Assembly: GCF_040741455.2 (NCBI RefSeq)
Contig: NZ_CP160328.2
Coordinates: 1,925,701 to 1,989,700, forward strand
Length of the DNA stretch: 64,000 nucleotides
Direction of reading: 5' to 3'
From: Snodgrassella alvi
GTDB taxonomy: Bacteria > Pseudomonadota > Gammaproteobacteria > Burkholderiales > Neisseriaceae
The notes under the pieces were generated by a model. It searched no databases and was not told where the DNA came from. It saw nothing but the letters and a program-made list of their open reading frames with translations. A program made the translations under genes and the position numbers. This document shows, in pieces, positions 1 through 10,003 of this stretch (its first letter is position 1; each line of letters starts with the position of its first letter).

Positions 1-41
1 CGCTGCCGCCCAGCACCGGCACACCATACTGGAGCCATACT

Positions 42-485
42 ATGCAGCTCTCGCATCGCCAGCGCTTGCTGGCTCTGGCCAGACTTCCCGCGCTGCTTCT
101 GCAAACCGCCGCCAGCGTAGTGTGTACCGCAATATTTTGCTCCATCCTCTTCATATGGCGAGTAAGTAGCGAGCTGCCACTGCATCCCGTCAACCTGCTC
201 AACCACAACGATTTTCGCCTTATCCTAATATTACTCTGCGGCTGCATGCTGTTTGCCTTTCTACCCTCACTTCTGTCTGCCATCCTCAGTAGCTACCTCA
301 GCCACCACCTGCCACGTCTCATCATCAGTGCCGTAGCCGCCGGCACCGCTTTGTTTACTGCCCTGATACAGAACTGGCTGTTTGTCTGGCCGCTAGACTG
401 GTTGCCCCTGCTCCTCAATGCACTGGCGGCCGGACTTAGTGCACTATGCTTTGCCAATGTAAAAATACTAGCAAAAAAACATTAG
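42..485 (+). CDS. small hydrophobic membrane protein, unknown function
   Basis: A 147-residue protein I do not recognise. A short basic N-terminus is followed by about four hydrophobic stretches (near residues 15-40, 58-85, 90-110 and 112-140), so it is probably an integral inner-membrane protein. A GGAG sequence seven bases before the ATG supports this start. The reading frame stays open to the left edge of the window, so a longer version beginning outside cannot be excluded. No enzyme motif is visible. It is followed by 385 bases of non-coding DNA before mqo, so it is probably the last gene of an upstream unit. Confidence 0.55.
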   Translation: MQLSHRQRLLALARLPALLLQTAASVVCTAIFCSILFIWRVSSELPLHPVNLLNHNDFRLILILLCGCMLFAFLPSLLSAILSSYLSHHLPRLIISAVAAGTALFTALIQNWLFVWPLDWLPLLLNALAAGLSALCFANVKILAKKH

Positions 486-870
486 TTATCAGGCTGTAAT
501 CATCTGCACTCTCGCCATTACAGTCGGCTGTTATCGCAAATCTTCAATATCATCATACACATAATCGGCTCCCGTTCCTAAGCTGGTGTAGCCATCACCT
601 GCTGTTATCAAAAAATTTCATCGTCATCATAACAATCGTCAAACAGCAAAATAATCAACCAGCTAATCGTTGCAAAACCGGCATAGCCGCGCCAGAACTA
701 AATTTACTATTGCTGAGGACAAGTAAAAGTGCTTAAATTAAGCACTTATTATTGTCAATGATTTAAGTCAAAAACACATAAATCACACCAATAGTGAATA
801 CTTCTTTGTGCTAACTTCCAGATAAACACTTATCAGAACAACCTGAAGAGAAGAGAGAAGAGTTTGCGTT
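486..870. other. intergenic region upstream of mqo
   Basis: No ORF of note. It holds a perfect palindrome (727-747, listed separately) and, just before the mqo start, a purine-rich run of GAAGAGAAGAG type that can act as ribosome-binding site. AT content rises toward the gene, as expected for a promoter region, but I cannot fix a single -35/-10 pair. Confidence 0.4.
727..747. promoter_or_regulatory. perfect 21-bp palindrome, candidate operator for mqo
   Basis: The arms AAGTGCTTAA and TTAAGCACTT are separated by one central base and match perfectly. The site lies about 125 bases before the mqo start. It has no T-run on either side, so it is unlikely to be a terminator, and its size and symmetry suit a dimeric transcription factor. 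The factor is unknown. Confidence 0.4.
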
Positions 871-2394
871 ATGAAAAACACCAAATGCGATAGCTCAGCA
901 GACGTCGTACTCATTGGCGCCGGCATCATGAGCGCAACACTGGGAACATTTCTCAAGGGGTTACAGCCAGACTGGCAGATAAACATCTACGAACGCCTTG
1001 CCGATGTAGCCGCCGAAAGTTCCGATGCATGGAATAATGCAGGTACCGGCCACTCAGCCCTGTGCGAACTCAACTATACACCTGAGCTAAAAGACGGCAC
1101 AGTTGAAGTATCCAAAGCCATCAAAATCATCGAGCAGTTCGAGCTGTCCAAACAGTTTTGGGCCTCACTTGTTGACGCCGGCATGATTTCTGACCCTAGC
1201 GAATTCATCCGCAGCGTTCCTCACATGAGTCTCGTGCGCGGTGAAAAGGATGTAGATTTCCTACGCAAACGCTACCATGCCCTGCAACAATACCGTCTGT
1301 TTCAGGACATGCTCTACACCGAAGACAAACAACAAATCAGCCAGTGGGTACCCCTTATGATGCAAGGGCGGGACAACAGTGAGCCCGTTGCCGTCACTTG
1401 GTCAGACCTTGGTACCGACGTAAACTATGGCTCTTTAAGCCGCCTCTTAATCAACAACCTTACCGAACACGGTTGTCACCTGCATCTTCAGCACGAAATT
1501 ATTGACCTCCGGCAGGAAAGTGGCCGCTGGTTGCTTGATATCAGAGACCTCTCTACCAATACCCGTCAGCAGATATCTGCTCGTTTTGTATTTATCGGTG
1601 CTGGTGGTGGTTCCTTGCGTTTGCTGCAGAAAAGCCAAATCAATGTCAGCAAGGGCTACGGCGGCTTTCCTGTATCCGGACAATGGCTAGTGTGTAAAAA
1701 CCCTGAAATCGTCCGCCGCCATAATGCCAAAGTCTATGGCAAAGCCTCCGTCGGTGCTCCACCTATGAGTGTGCCACATCTGGATAAACGCGTGATTAAT
1801 GGCGAAGAAGCCTTACTTTTCGGCCCTTTTGCCGGCTTTACCACCAAATTCCTCAAACGTGGTTCCTTCAAAGATCTATTCAAAACCCTCAACTTTGCCA
1901 ATATTCGTCCTATGCTCACCGTTGGCATGCACAACCTCGGCCTCGAACACTATCTCATCCAACAAGTGAGATTAAGCTTTGCCGACCGCATGAAAGAATT
2001 ACGCACATTCTATCCTGAAGCTCGAGATGAAGACTGGCAGCTTGCCATCGCCGGTAATCGTGTGCAGGTAATTAAAAACGATCCACATAAGGGTGGTGTG
2101 CTTCAGTTTGGCACTGAACTGGTAAAATCTGCCGATGGCACTCTTGCCGCTCTTTTAGGAGCCTCCCCCGGAGCCTCCACTTCTGTATCCATTATGCTTG
2201 AGTTACTTGAACACTGCTTTCCCGCTCAAGTGGCTGGCGATTGGTCTGCGACCCTACATAAATGGATACCTAGCTATGGCCAGAAACTCGAACACAATCC
2301 CGAGCTTGTACAGCGCATCCGCGACTGGACCCTCAAGTCGCTAGGTCTGCATATCCCTGACAGACACACACCCACTCAGCCTGTCCATTCATAA
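871..2394 (+). CDS. mqo: malate:quinone oxidoreductase
   Basis: Membrane-associated FAD enzyme that oxidises malate to oxaloacetate and passes electrons to the quinone pool, replacing or supplementing NAD-dependent malate dehydrogenase in the TCA cycle. The 507 residues match the family length (about 490-550). The N-terminus carries the FAD-binding glycine pattern IGAGIMSATLG near residues 15-25, followed by the family signature around ESSDAWNNAGTGHSA (residues 50-65). The C-terminal GASPGASTSV motif is also typical. The ATG follows a GA-rich ribosome-binding region. It is transcribed alone: a palindrome lies upstream and a strong terminator directly downstream. Confidence 0.95.
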   Translation: MKNTKCDSSADVVLIGAGIMSATLGTFLKGLQPDWQINIYERLADVAAESSDAWNNAGTGHSALCELNYTPELKDGTVEVSKAIKIIEQFELSKQFWASLVDAGMISDPSEFIRSVPHMSLVRGEKDVDFLRKRYHALQQYRLFQDMLYTEDKQQISQWVPLMMQGRDNSEPVAVTWSDLGTDVNYGSLSRLLINNLTEHGCHLHLQHEIIDLRQESGRWLLDIRDLSTNTRQQISARFVFIGAGGGSLRLLQKSQINVSKGYGGFPVSGQWLVCKNPEIVRRHNAKVYGKASVGAPPMSVPHLDKRVINGEEALLFGPFAGFTTKFLKRGSFKDLFKTLNFANIRPMLTVGMHNLGLEHYLIQQVRLSFADRMKELRTFYPEARDEDWQLAIAGNRVQVIKNDPHKGGVLQFGTELVKSADGTLAALLGASPGASTSVSIMLELLEHCFPAQVAGDWSATLHKWIPSYGQKLEHNPELVQRIRDWTLKSLGLHIPDRHTPTQPVHS

Positions 2395-2420
2395 TAATAA
2401 CGTTGCCATAAACTACCTGA

Positions 2421-2448
2421 CCAAATTCTAAGAATTTGGTTTTTTTTT
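2421..2448 (+). terminator. rho-independent terminator of mqo
   Basis: The arms CCAAATTCT and AGAATTTGG pair perfectly over nine bases and run straight into nine to ten T residues. It lies 26 bases after the mqo stop codon. Confidence 0.85.
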
Positions 2449-3935
2449 CATCTGTAACCCTCATACATTCCATCACAGCAGCGCTGACTACCAAATTTTT
2501 TGCATGCCTCTAACGAAGCAGCTACTTTAAGTTTTAGTGCTTCGACGTCTTTAATCCCGAAAAGTTTTCCACCGTATTAAGGGGAGGAAATGATTAGTAA
2601 AAGTTGGTTTTACCATTATATTTAGCGTGTCCGCATCGCCCTGCATTGAGGAAATTGGCCATAACAATATTTGTGTTAGCTAGGCACGTGGCAACTAGGA
2701 TCTGACTTGTATTTACGTGATTAGAAAAATTAAAAAATCAAAAGTCATAGAATTCTAGAAAACATACAGAAATTGTAAAAGGTAAAGGTATCAGAAAGGG
2801 TAAACCATACTTATTAGTTAGTGGCATAAAAAGGCAAGTGAAGCAGGCTAAGATAATATCAGCAACAAGCGAGTAGTGTATAAGAATGAAATGTGTAAGC
2901 AACTCACTCTTGATGGCATTTAGCCGGCCAGGCTTAGCAAATTTCTCCTCAGCATCGTCAGAAAAATTTATATTGACAACAAAGGTTGAAATTTAATAGA
3001 AGAAAGCCATAAATTGATGGTTAGATACCTGCATGGATTTCATCTCGAAAACATGCATTCCGGCATTTTTGATTGACACTTATTTGCCTAAGCGGAGACA
3101 GACACTTTCACCACAAAAGATTGAAATAATAAAAAAAGTATTGCTAAGTTTGCTGAATTAGCAGTACTCTCAATACAGCGTTTCATTAACGCTGACTTCG
3201 CCCCAACGCCATTGCATTGATATCAGTGCAGTGGCGTTTTATTGTGTACATTGCCAATATCACTCTATTTAAGTAGATTATAGTGTATTAATGATATTGG
3301 TATAATTAATCCCGTGGCTTTGCTTCAGCTTCTATTTATCAAAATATATCTTAATGGATAAAATACAAATAAAATATCGAATATAATTTAGCATAATAAT
3401 ATGCCAAAGGGTTTTAGGTTGAATATAAGTACTAAAGTAATCAATCTCTATATTAAAGATAACTTTTTTTTCAAAATTTCTAGAATATATTTGAAAATAG
3501 ATATTTTACATAAAATATACAAATATAATATTATTTTTTAAATTATCCAGCATATTATTGGCTATTCCGGCTATCATCTCTTGCAATTCGGCTTCAAACC
3601 TATTGTCTGAATTACCTTCGGCAAAAACTAATCCTAAATATGCTCATTAAAAGCACTCGTATACGATTGTGAAAATATGTACAGTGATCCAATCAACGAC
3701 AACTGAATACAGGGTGCCAGAAATGGGGATGCTTGCGAAATCGGTAAAAAATAAATGTGCATTCACCCTTGGTTCTTCTTATCTGTGAGAAAAGTGGGAG
3801 CAGAAGCATGGTCGTGTATACATCATGGGACGCGCTACTGTATTGAGAGTGGTGGATTAAGTGTTTAAATTTATTAAGATTAATAATAAGAAAGAAATGG
3901 TTATATTATGCCATATGCTAAAAAATATTTAGCTG
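2449..3935. other. 1.5-kb AT-rich region without recognisable genes
   Basis: No convincing ORF, tRNA or insertion sequence. An isolated ribosome-binding-site-like AGGGGAGG near 2580 precedes an ATG that runs only about a dozen codons. A hairpin at 3205-3238 could end a transcript, but no gene is seen in front of it. The stretch looks like decayed sequence or a spacer. Confidence 0.5.
3205..3240 (+). terminator. stem-loop, possible orphan terminator
   Basis: Twelve-base arms (AACGCCATTGCA and TGCAGTGGCGTT, one wobble pair) enclose a ten-base loop and are followed by a short T-run. There is no intact gene directly upstream, so it may be the surviving end of a lost gene or belong to an unannotated small RNA. 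Confidence 0.4.
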
Positions 3936-4156
3936 ATGTTTACCTTACCGCCCTCATCACCATCTGCCAGCGATGATTTTGGCAGGGTAAAAAATATCAC
4001 CGTGCATTTTCTGGCTTGTAATCAGATTTTCATTACCTACGCTAATATTAAGAGGGTAGAAATACGCCGATGCATTCTAAGCTATTTGCCAAAAGTTAAA
4101 AGCTATGCGCGCCACGACAGAGTCTTAAATCCATGGTCGATTATCGGCACAATTAA

Positions 4157-4282
4157 GCCAGGCTCGAAGCCATCAAGAAAGAGGGCGAAAACATCGCGCA
4201 TATGATTATACCAGCATATAGAGGAATTATGCCCGCAAGGCAAGCTGCCGGCAGCCTCGAATTAGTCTGCAATTTATGCTGA
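4157..4282 (+). pseudogene. short coding-like fragment, unidentified
   Basis: In the third plus frame, an open stretch of about 41 codons reads like a soluble protein (charged helix ARLEAIKKEGENIAH, then a mixed segment) and ends at a TGA. It has no start codon with a ribosome-binding site and a stop directly upstream. The flanks in other frames also give short plausible pieces, so the 3.9-4.4 kb block may be a frameshifted, decaying gene. I cannot name the ancestor. Confidence 0.25.
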
Positions 4283-4388
4283 CTATGTGACGGTATTGCC
4301 ACCAACACCACCATGGGTTGGCCGTGTGGCATCGGCGTAAAGCTACCCCGCAAAGTCAGACTGATATGTCGTGGCGTAGGCGTATGGT

Positions 4389-4871
4389 TTAGTTTTCTGT
4401 GCGGTGCTGTTTTAGTGCTTTTTGCTGTTGGTACGGAGCCGGCTGGCTGCTGATAATGTTTTTCTCACTGTTGAGGGCGTTAAATAAGGCACGGAAGTTT
4501 TGCACGGTAAAGGGGAAGGGTTTGCGCACACCGGCAGGCGGAATGGTGAATATGGTGTGACCAGGGTTGGTATTTTTAAGGCGGATGATATTTCGAACTG
4601 AAGCAAAGATGATGAGGGCAATGCTGAGTAATAACGCGGTTTTAGCAGCGATTCGAATTGTTTTGATACGGTTTTTTCTGCGGATGGTTGCTGCTGGATG
4701 GAAGTAATAGTGGCAGGCTCGGCTCAGCAGTGAATGAGAAGGTGATGATGTGGCAGCGCTATGCTTAGCGTCAGCAGTGTGGTGATTAATGGGTGCCTGT
4801 TGGTTGTCGGTTTTGTGTTGCTGTTGTTTAAGCTGTGGCTTTAGCTTACTGATGTTGTCTGTTGTTCCCAT
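4389..4871 (-). CDS. single-pass membrane protein, unknown function
   Basis: A 160-residue protein of unknown function. The start was moved 22 codons inward from the longest frame, because this ATG is preceded by AAAGGA at good spacing while the longer form has no ribosome-binding site. The N-terminal half is polar and rich in Gln, His, Lys and Ser. One hydrophobic segment (ALLLSIALIIFASV, near residues 87-105) follows a basic stretch, so the N-terminus is probably cytoplasmic. The tail is polar. No homologue comes to mind, and it is flanked on both sides by gene-poor DNA. Confidence 0.45.
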   Translation of the reverse strand: MGTTDNISKLKPQLKQQQHKTDNQQAPINHHTADAKHSAATSSPSHSLLSRACHYYFHPAATIRRKNRIKTIRIAAKTALLLSIALIIFASVRNIIRLKNTNPGHTIFTIPPAGVRKPFPFTVQNFRALFNALNSEKNIISSQPAPYQQQKALKQHRTEN

Positions 4872-4937
4872 GTTTTGTCCTTTGATGCTGTGCCTGATGT
4901 TGTGTCTTACTCGCAATGGATGCGAACAGCGTGGCAC

Positions 4938-5800
4938 AGTGCTGCTTTAATTGAATTAATTGCCGTCCTTATGCTGTAACCTCCAATTTATAGGCTTCGT
5001 TTTGAAGCGATAAATTGCAGCGAGCCCAGTATTTTTAGCAGTTTGTTGTTGTGCTGAAGCAGCGTGGATGTAAGTAAGATTTAGTTACTAAAACATAGCG
5101 TTAGTATTTTACATTAAACTTTTGTTCTATGCTCGGTGTGGTATATGAAATTTGTGTTGGCATTGTGTGCAGTTGGACGGGTAGGTCTATACTTTATTTA
5201 TTGGTAGGGTCAGCTGCAGGCTGATTGAGGTGTTTCTGGTGTAGGTACTGGCCGGCATTTGGAAAAAGAACGATACAGCGGTCAGGAATGTGGATTTACT
5301 TACGTGCAACTGCGGTGCTTGTGCTTAAGGCTATCGGCTTGAAGCCGGAAACTGCTGGCGTGGCGGCTGTAAAGCTTTGTGATAATTATTAGTATGTATG
5401 CAGGGGTTAATTTTGGGTGCTGCGGCACGGGGCTAAAAAAGAGTTATTTCGGCATATGCTACTTATATGGCTGCACTTGGACTAAATAGAAGGTGCTACG
5501 TGCTGAAAAATAGGGGTGACATCTGCTATGGCATGTTTTCCTGTAGCTGGTTGCTCTGCTATCCGTTTGATTAGCCGGATGCTAACTGAGGTAAAAATGC
5601 TATTTGAAGAGCTTAAGTAAGCTGATTACGGGTGTTAAAGTAAAATTTTGTTTGTATTTCGGTTAATTTGGTTTAGTATTTGCCAGACTATTACTAAAAT
5701 ACTTAATGCTTTTTTTATTTAGTATAATTGTATATTGCTTATATAAATTGGGTATATAATTATTACCTTTTGGTTGGTATTTTCAGCCGGTCTGCTGTAA
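4938..5800. other. intergenic region upstream of glnS
   Basis: About 860 bases without a convincing gene. A plus-strand segment near 5230-5392 stays open for more than 50 codons and ends with a plausible soluble sequence (KAIGLKPETAGVAAV), but lacks a supported start, so it may be coding debris. Two TATAAT hexamers (near 5723 and 5755) make this AT-rich end a likely promoter area for glnS. Confidence 0.35.
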
Positions 5801-5827
5801 ATGCCTTTGCACATATTCAGAATAGCT

Positions 5828-7519
5828 ATGCTTAATAAAGATCAGTTTGCCGATAATCATTTTATCCGTTCTATCATTGAGGAAGACCTGCAAAGCGGCA
5901 AGTGTCAGCAGGTGATTACGCGTTTTCCTCCGGAGCCGAATGGTTATTTGCATGTTGGCCACGCCAAATCCATTTGTTTGAATTTTGGTCTGGCTTATAT
6001 TTATGATGGTTTGTGCAATCTGCGCTTTGATGATACGAATCCTGAGAAAGAATCGGATGAGTATGTGCGCTCGATTAAAGAAGATGTGCAGTGGCTGGGC
6101 TTTCAGTGGCATGAGGAACATTATGCTTCTGATTATTTCGAGCGTCTGTATGATTACGCAGTGGCGCTGATTCAAGATGGTAAAGCGTATGTGGATGATC
6201 TGGATGCGGAGGAAATGCGCCAGTACCGCGGTACGTTAACTGAGCCGGGCAGAAACAGCCCATATCGCGAACGTTCTGTTGAGGAAAATCTGGATTTGTT
6301 TGCGCGCATGCGTGACGGTGAGTTTCCAGACGGCAGTAAAACGCTGCGGTTGAAAATCGATATGGCGGCAGGCAATATCAATCTGCGCGACCCAGTGATT
6401 TACCGTATCCGCCGTGTGCATCATCACCGTACTGGTGATAAGTGGGTGATTTACCCGATGTATGATTACACGCATGCGATTTCAGATGCGATTGAAAATA
6501 TTACCCATTCCTTGTGTACGCTGGAATTCGAATCCCATCGGCCGCTATATGACTGGGTGGTGGAAAACATTGCTATTGCCCATCAACCTCATCAGTATGA
6601 GTTTTCTCGGTTAGAGTTGCTGTATTCGATTACGTCCAAGCGCAAGCTCAATCAGCTGGTGGTGCAGGATCATGTTTCTGGCTGGGACGACCCGCGTATG
6701 CCTACCATTTCTGGTATGCGTCGTCGCGGCTATACGCCGGAAGGGCTGCGCCTGTTTGCTAAGCGGGTGGGAATTTCTAAAAGTGAAAATGTAGTAGATA
6801 TGAGTGTGCTCGAAGGAGCCATTCGAGAAGATCTGGAAAGTGTAGCGCCACGAATGATTGCGGTGTTAAACCCGATTAAAGTGGAGCTTATTAATTTTGA
6901 TGAGGCAGTGACACAAAGCCGTGAAGCGCCATACCATCCACATCATCCAGAGATGGGTGAGCGTCTGATGCCGCTGAGCAAAACCATTTATATCGAAGCC
7001 GATGATTTTGCGTTAGACCCGCCTAAAGGCTGGCAGAGGCTCACACCGGGTGGCGAGGTGCGTCTGCGATACAGCTATGTGATTAAATGTGAGGAAGTGG
7101 TGCAGGATTCATCCGGCCGGGTGGTGTCGCTGAAGTGTTCCATCGATCACGAAACACTGGCTGCCAAGCCGCAAGGGCGTAAGGTGAAAGGGGTAATACA
7201 CTGGCTGTCTACGGAGCATGCGGTATCGGCCAAAGTACGTCTTTACGACCGGCTGTTTACGGTGGAGCGTCCGGATGCAGTACGTGGAGATGATGGTCAG
7301 TACCGCGATTTTACTGAATTTCTGAATCCGGCCTCGGTAACGGAAATTGATGCGCTGGTCGAACCAGTAGCGAATACGCTGGCACCGGAAACGCGCTATC
7401 AGTTTGAGCGGTTGGGCTATTTTGTTACCGACCGCTACGACCATACGCCGGAAAATCCGGTATTTAACCGCACGGTTACTTTACGTGATACGTGGCAGGC
7501 ACAGGCAGAAAAAAAATAA
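5828..7519 (+). CDS. glnS: glutaminyl-tRNA synthetase
   Basis: Class I aminoacyl-tRNA synthetase that charges tRNA-Gln with glutamine in the cytoplasm. The 563 residues match the family. The HIGH-type motif appears as HVGH within [15 protein letters not shown] (near residue 35-45) and the KMSKS counterpart as TSKRKL (near 270). The conserved FDDTNP and [15 protein letters not shown] blocks are also present. I chose the ATG giving [12 protein letters not shown], which as I remember it is how Neisseria GlnS begins; an ATG nine codons upstream is possible. Neither start has a clear Shine-Dalgarno sequence. A strong terminator follows, so it is a single-gene unit. Having GlnS implies direct charging of tRNA-Gln. 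Confidence 0.96.
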   Translation: MLNKDQFADNHFIRSIIEEDLQSGKCQQVITRFPPEPNGYLHVGHAKSICLNFGLAYIYDGLCNLRFDDTNPEKESDEYVRSIKEDVQWLGFQWHEEHYASDYFERLYDYAVALIQDGKAYVDDLDAEEMRQYRGTLTEPGRNSPYRERSVEENLDLFARMRDGEFPDGSKTLRLKIDMAAGNINLRDPVIYRIRRVHHHRTGDKWVIYPMYDYTHAISDAIENITHSLCTLEFESHRPLYDWVVENIAIAHQPHQYEFSRLELLYSITSKRKLNQLVVQDHVSGWDDPRMPTISGMRRRGYTPEGLRLFAKRVGISKSENVVDMSVLEGAIREDLESVAPRMIAVLNPIKVELINFDEAVTQSREAPYHPHHPEMGERLMPLSKTIYIEADDFALDPPKGWQRLTPGGEVRLRYSYVIKCEEVVQDSSGRVVSLKCSIDHETLAAKPQGRKVKGVIHWLSTEHAVSAKVRLYDRLFTVERPDAVRGDDGQYRDFTEFLNPASVTEIDALVEPVANTLAPETRYQFERLGYFVTDRYDHTPENPVFNRTVTLRDTWQAQAEKK

Positions 7520-7543
7520 TTGTGCCTGTATTCCTGTGTATAT

Positions 7544-7568
7544 AGCCGGCCGTTATGGCCGGCTTTTT
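7544..7568 (+). terminator. rho-independent terminator of glnS
   Basis: AGCCGGCC and GGCCGGCT pair perfectly around a five-base loop, followed by five T residues, 24 bases after the glnS stop. Confidence 0.9.
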
Positions 7569-7651
7569 GGTAAACAGAATCCGCCGGACGGGCAGCCGGT
7601 GGCTTGTTAAAATAAGCATAATGGTAAGTTCTGCTGATTAAGGACAGTCTG

Positions 7652-9814
7652 ATGAGAACAATTCCGGTGCGTGCCGGTTATCTGGCTAATCTGCCGATGC
7701 TGCTGAGCATGGTGCTGGCCGCTTTGTGGGTTTGGTATACCGGTAATACGGCGGAAAGCACGGCTCTGTTTCTGGGGATTATCGCTGGCGGACTGGTAGA
7801 TTTAGATGATGGTTTTACCGGCCGGCTACGTAATCTGTTTTATACGCTGATTCATTTTTCTTTAGCGGCTACGGCAGTTCAATGGACATTTGGGCACCCT
7901 CTGGCGTTTTCGCTACTGATGATTTGGGCGGCGTTTACCATGACGATGATGGGCGCCATTGATGCGCGCTACCGTACCATTGCGTTTGGTACGCTGCTGG
8001 TGATGCTGTATACGGTTCTGACTTATTCGCCAATGCTGCCTTGGTATACCAATCCGCTAATGCTGATTTGCGGCACCAGCCTGTTTAGTATATGTACGCT
8101 TGTGCTGCATTTGCTGTTTCCCAATCGGCCGGTACAGGATAATTTATCAGGTGCTTTTGCGCGTCTGGCCGATTATATGCTGGTGAAAGCACAGTTTTTC
8201 GACCCAGATGAGGCTGACTTGCTGGCAGAAAAGGAATTGGCGCTGGCGATGAAAAATACGGCTGTAATTGAGGGGTTTAACCGCTGTCGCGCAGCGCTGT
8301 TTTACCGTCTGCGCCGTCAGCATCGCCAGCGCGGTTTGGGCACCTTACTGCAATATTATCTAACCGCACAGAATATTCATGAACGCATCAGCTCGCGCCA
8401 TGTGGATTATACGGCGCTGGCTCACAGGTTGGCTCATTCTGATCTGATTTACCGAATTCAGCGTTTGATTGTGCTGCAGGCACAGGCTTGCCAGCAGATG
8501 AGTGAGTGTCTGCACGAGGACAAACACTATGTATTCAATCCGATGCTGCGCCGTGCTGGTGAGGGCATTGAGCAGGCAGCTGAGCGCTATTGTGCTGAAA
8601 ATGGTTGTGATGAAGATACACCAGGGTTGCAGCAATTGATAGCCAATGTTTTGGGAATCAATGAGCAGCTATTGTGGCTGGAGCAGGTAAAGACTGGTGC
8701 CACAGCAGAAGCAGTCAGCGAGACACAAATCGCAGGACTGGATGTGGATCGCATTCGCGATATTCTGCCGGCTGTGCGCGCTCATTTTACTTTGCAATCA
8801 AATGTATTGCGTCATGCGGTACGGCTAGCGATCCTGACGGCAGTGAGCTGTGTGGTGGTGGAAGGCTGCCAGCTTAAAATGGGCTACTGGATTCTGCTCA
8901 CTGGTGTTATTGTTTGCCAGCCCAACTATTCAGCCACTACTGTCCGTCTGAAGCAGCGTATCGTGGGCACGCTGCTCGGTGTGGTAGTGGGGTCGGTGTT
9001 GCCATATTTTGTGCCGACACTGGCTGGCCGGCTGGTGATTGTGGTAGTGAGTACGGTATTGTTTTTTGCTTTCCGTGTACGCCGTTATAGTTTTTCCACC
9101 TTTTTTATTACCGTACAGGTGTTGGTTGGCTTTGCTATTATTGGCATGGATACCCAGTCGGCAATGCTGTCGCGCTTTGTGGATACGATTCTGGGTTCGG
9201 TATTGGCGTGGTGCGCGGTGTCGTATCTGTGGCCAGACTGGCGTTATTTGACATTGGGACGGATTGCCCGCCGTGCTCTGTGCAGTGACGCTGCCTATCT
9301 GCGGCAGGTTGCGCAGCAATTGCAGCAAGGGCTGCGTGACGATGTGGACTACCGTTTAGCCCGCCGCACGGCGCATGAGCTGGCGGCAACGTTAAGTAAT
9401 ACGGTGGCAGATATGTCGATGGAGCCGGCGCGCTATGGACGACGTCTGCCCGAGGGCAAAACTATTTTGCAACTTAATTATGTGTTGCTAAGCTGTATTT
9501 CCGCACTTGGGGCGCTGCGGGCGCAGGTGGATCGGATGCGACCACAGCTGACACCACAGCGAATACAGCACTGGTCTGTTATCGCATCAGCACTGGCAGA
9601 GCTGATGGCGCAGGATGCTGCTGATGCTGTGCTACAAGCTGAATGGTCAAAACTGGACACAGAGCTGGTGCAAAGCCGGCCTCAGGCGGATGAAGATGTG
9701 GTGGAGAAAGTGTTGTGGCGGCAGCTACACCGGCTGCATGAACAGCTGCCGGCCTACTGGCAGGCTTTGCAGGCGGATGCAAGGGCTGGTACTGCTGTGC
9801 AGGAATATCCATGA
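7652..9814 (+). CDS. yccS: FUSC-family inner-membrane protein, YccS type
   Basis: A 720-residue membrane protein of the YccS/YhfK branch of the fusaric-acid-resistance (FUSC) family, related to aromatic-acid efflux proteins such as AaeB. The architecture is typical: an N-terminal set of about six transmembrane helices (residues 15-160), a long cytoplasmic segment (160-390), a second membrane block with the FUSC domain (390-520, including MGYWILLTGVIVCQPNYSAT) and a cytoplasmic C-terminus. The ATG follows AGGA at good spacing. The substrate is unknown. There is no periplasmic adaptor gene nearby, which is usual for YccS. It appears to be transcribed alone between glnS and proP. Confidence 0.88.
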   Translation: MRTIPVRAGYLANLPMLLSMVLAALWVWYTGNTAESTALFLGIIAGGLVDLDDGFTGRLRNLFYTLIHFSLAATAVQWTFGHPLAFSLLMIWAAFTMTMMGAIDARYRTIAFGTLLVMLYTVLTYSPMLPWYTNPLMLICGTSLFSICTLVLHLLFPNRPVQDNLSGAFARLADYMLVKAQFFDPDEADLLAEKELALAMKNTAVIEGFNRCRAALFYRLRRQHRQRGLGTLLQYYLTAQNIHERISSRHVDYTALAHRLAHSDLIYRIQRLIVLQAQACQQMSECLHEDKHYVFNPMLRRAGEGIEQAAERYCAENGCDEDTPGLQQLIANVLGINEQLLWLEQVKTGATAEAVSETQIAGLDVDRIRDILPAVRAHFTLQSNVLRHAVRLAILTAVSCVVVEGCQLKMGYWILLTGVIVCQPNYSATTVRLKQRIVGTLLGVVVGSVLPYFVPTLAGRLVIVVVSTVLFFAFRVRRYSFSTFFITVQVLVGFAIIGMDTQSAMLSRFVDTILGSVLAWCAVSYLWPDWRYLTLGRIARRALCSDAAYLRQVAQQLQQGLRDDVDYRLARRTAHELAATLSNTVADMSMEPARYGRRLPEGKTILQLNYVLLSCISALGALRAQVDRMRPQLTPQRIQHWSVIASALAELMAQDAADAVLQAEWSKLDTELVQSRPQADEDVVEKVLWRQLHRLHEQLPAYWQALQADARAGTAVQEYP

Positions 9815-10003
9815 AAGTAGCGGAAAAAAAGCTTGCGTTAAGCTGGTTAAAATTCGTGACTGAATAAGTTAATCTTGACGTGCAGTGGTGTTTTCTCAAT
9901 TATGCTATTGGTGGTTTTCTTTTAAAATCAGATATAAAGCTAAAAATTTGGCGTATGTTATACTGATATTCACCATTTCAATATTAATAATGAGAGGATT
10001 GCC

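Noticed and set aside
3936..4205. 89-codon plus-strand ORF
   Set aside because: No ribosome-binding site, a composition unlike a protein, and a more coding-like segment lies in another frame. Treated as part of a decayed block.
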